A DNA stretch of 64,000 nt from Stercorarius parasiticus (Eukaryota > Chordata > Aves > Charadriiformes > Stercorariidae), in contig VWZL01002554.1 in NCBI GenBank assembly GCA_013396915.1, forward strand, positions 513,176 through 577,175, in the 5' to 3' direction. Positions 63,140 through 64,000 of the stretch are shown piece after piece (positions within the stretch are counted from its first letter, which is position 1; every line of letters starts with the position of its first letter). A model generated the notes under the pieces. That model saw only the letters and a list, made by a program, of their open reading frames with translations. It did no database searches and had not been told where the DNA came from. The position numbers were made by a program, and so were the translations under genes.

Positions 63140-63330
63140 TCCTGCAGACTTTTATACACATGCTTAATTGTTTGCACAGGAATATACAGACTGAAGTCAA
63201 TAGGAGTACTCATATGCTTAGAGTTAAGGACGTGCTTAAATATTTCCGGGACTGGGGCCTGCCTTCTCCCAGTGGAGAATTATGCTCTTACACAGGCTTT
63301 TCCCCCAGTGTGCTTGTATAAATCTGGCCC
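63140..63330. repeat. Possible ancient interspersed repeat
   Basis: GAAGTCAATAGGAGTACTCA, TATGCTTAGAGTTAAGGACG and TGCTTAAATATTTCCGGGAC resemble a phrase I recall as recurring in bird, crocodile and turtle genomes (sense 'ttcaatggga...cacgtgcttaaagttaagcacgtgctt'). The family name is not known to me. Confidence 0.4.
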
Positions 63331-64000
63331 TTTAAGTTTTACAGAGCCGAACTGCTCCAGTCTTACTGTAGCCATTTTGCAACTGCTGACTGCTGGGTGC
63401 CTGTTCTGCCTCCTAACTGGTTAGTACCTGTTATGCTTTTCCACAGCCCGCTCCTTCTTATCCCTGCATCTCACACATGTGATTGAAAAAGGTTCATCCA
63501 GCGGTAAGTCCGACTTTTCTTTTGTGTTTGATCATGGTGAAAATGCTGTAACACGTCATTTGCTAGTATTAAAAAAATGTCCATAGCCTTGAAAAATTGT
63601 CTCTATTCTTCAGCCAGTACTGAAGAGCAGGGTCTGTTCCAGTATGCAGCACTTTGCCAGATTACATTGATTAAGCAGTCTTCCGTAGGCTCTTTCCCTG
63701 CAAATTTAAGTAATATTTTTGTTTTTCTCTCTAGCTCAGGCATCTCAGTACTTCGCTGTCATGGGTGAATACCTAAAACAGGTGCAAGACAGGTGCCCTG
63801 TTTATTGCATAAGTAAATTGCATTTTGCAGTATTCTTGGATTTGAAAATAAAAGGTAGAGGTAGCAGCTGATGGTGATAAGAGGCAGGGTAGCTAAAAGA
63901 TACTCTACGTCTCAAACAGATGTCAATGGATGCTTTTCTCAGATCTCTATCATGCATTGATTCACAAAATAGTATCAGTAAATGTTTCCACCGTTGATAT

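Larger units (their letters stand above)
53846..64000. other. Intergenic, no gene recognised
   Basis: Holds a MIR-like relic (55318-55400), a CR1 3' end (57181-57249), simple repeats (59247-59270, 62736-62753), a short direct repeat (62754-62799) and an old palindromic-type repeat at 63140-63330. No coding exon is recognised up to the window end. Confidence 0.75.

Noticed and set aside
1..64000. CRISPR array, operon, phage or other prokaryote-type system
   Set aside because: No regularly spaced direct repeats, no long dense coding, and spliced vertebrate exons with CR1 repeats show this is a vertebrate nuclear locus.
34491..64000. NTF3 coding exon expected from mammalian gene order
   Set aside because: No minus-strand frame with the neurotrophin cysteine pattern is present in the window.

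Overview
The window looks like avian nuclear DNA, mostly non-coding. It carries the last seven coding exons of one gene on the + strand, anoctamin 2 (ANO2/TMEM16B), followed by about 30 kb with no recognisable gene. The bird call rests on CR1 LINE 3' ends in both orientations (with their ATTCTATG-type terminal repeats) and on two LTRs of a style I associate with neoavian endogenous retroviruses. The exact species cannot be read from the sequence.

Layout. 1-33399: ANO2 exons at 336-436, 8956-9104, 22227-22379, 22484-22536, 24458-24639, 31410-31515 and 33118-33399. All flanking splice sites are AG/GT and the phases join into one open frame of 341 residues plus a TGA stop. This is the channel-forming C-terminal part: TM6 to TM10, all six positions of the Ca2+-binding site, the glycosylated TM9-TM10 loop and a C-terminal tail ending in a PDZ ligand (HTEV). 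The N-terminus and TM1-TM5 lie upstream of the window. The large introns hold CR1 pieces, two solo LTRs (14997-15360 antisense, 16096-16814 sense) and old MIR-like SINE traces. 33400-about 34490 is the 3' UTR, with overlapping ATTAAA/AATAAA signals at 34462-34472.

34490-64000 is intergenic by everything I can read. It contains a 98%-identical 273-bp tandem duplication (39347-39892), CR1 3' ends (40338-40520, 57181-57249), two hairpin-forming inverted repeats (36373-36410, 45652-45764), a fossil hAT transposase fragment (about 53358-53534, minus strand), MIR-like SINE relics and simple repeats. In mammals ANO2 is followed, tail to tail, by NTF3; no NTF3 coding exon is visible here.

I found no unknown multi-gene system. 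The items most worth checking are the tandem duplication, the 113-bp palindrome, the hAT fossil, and the two LTR insertions about 0.7 kb apart inside the ANO2 intron.
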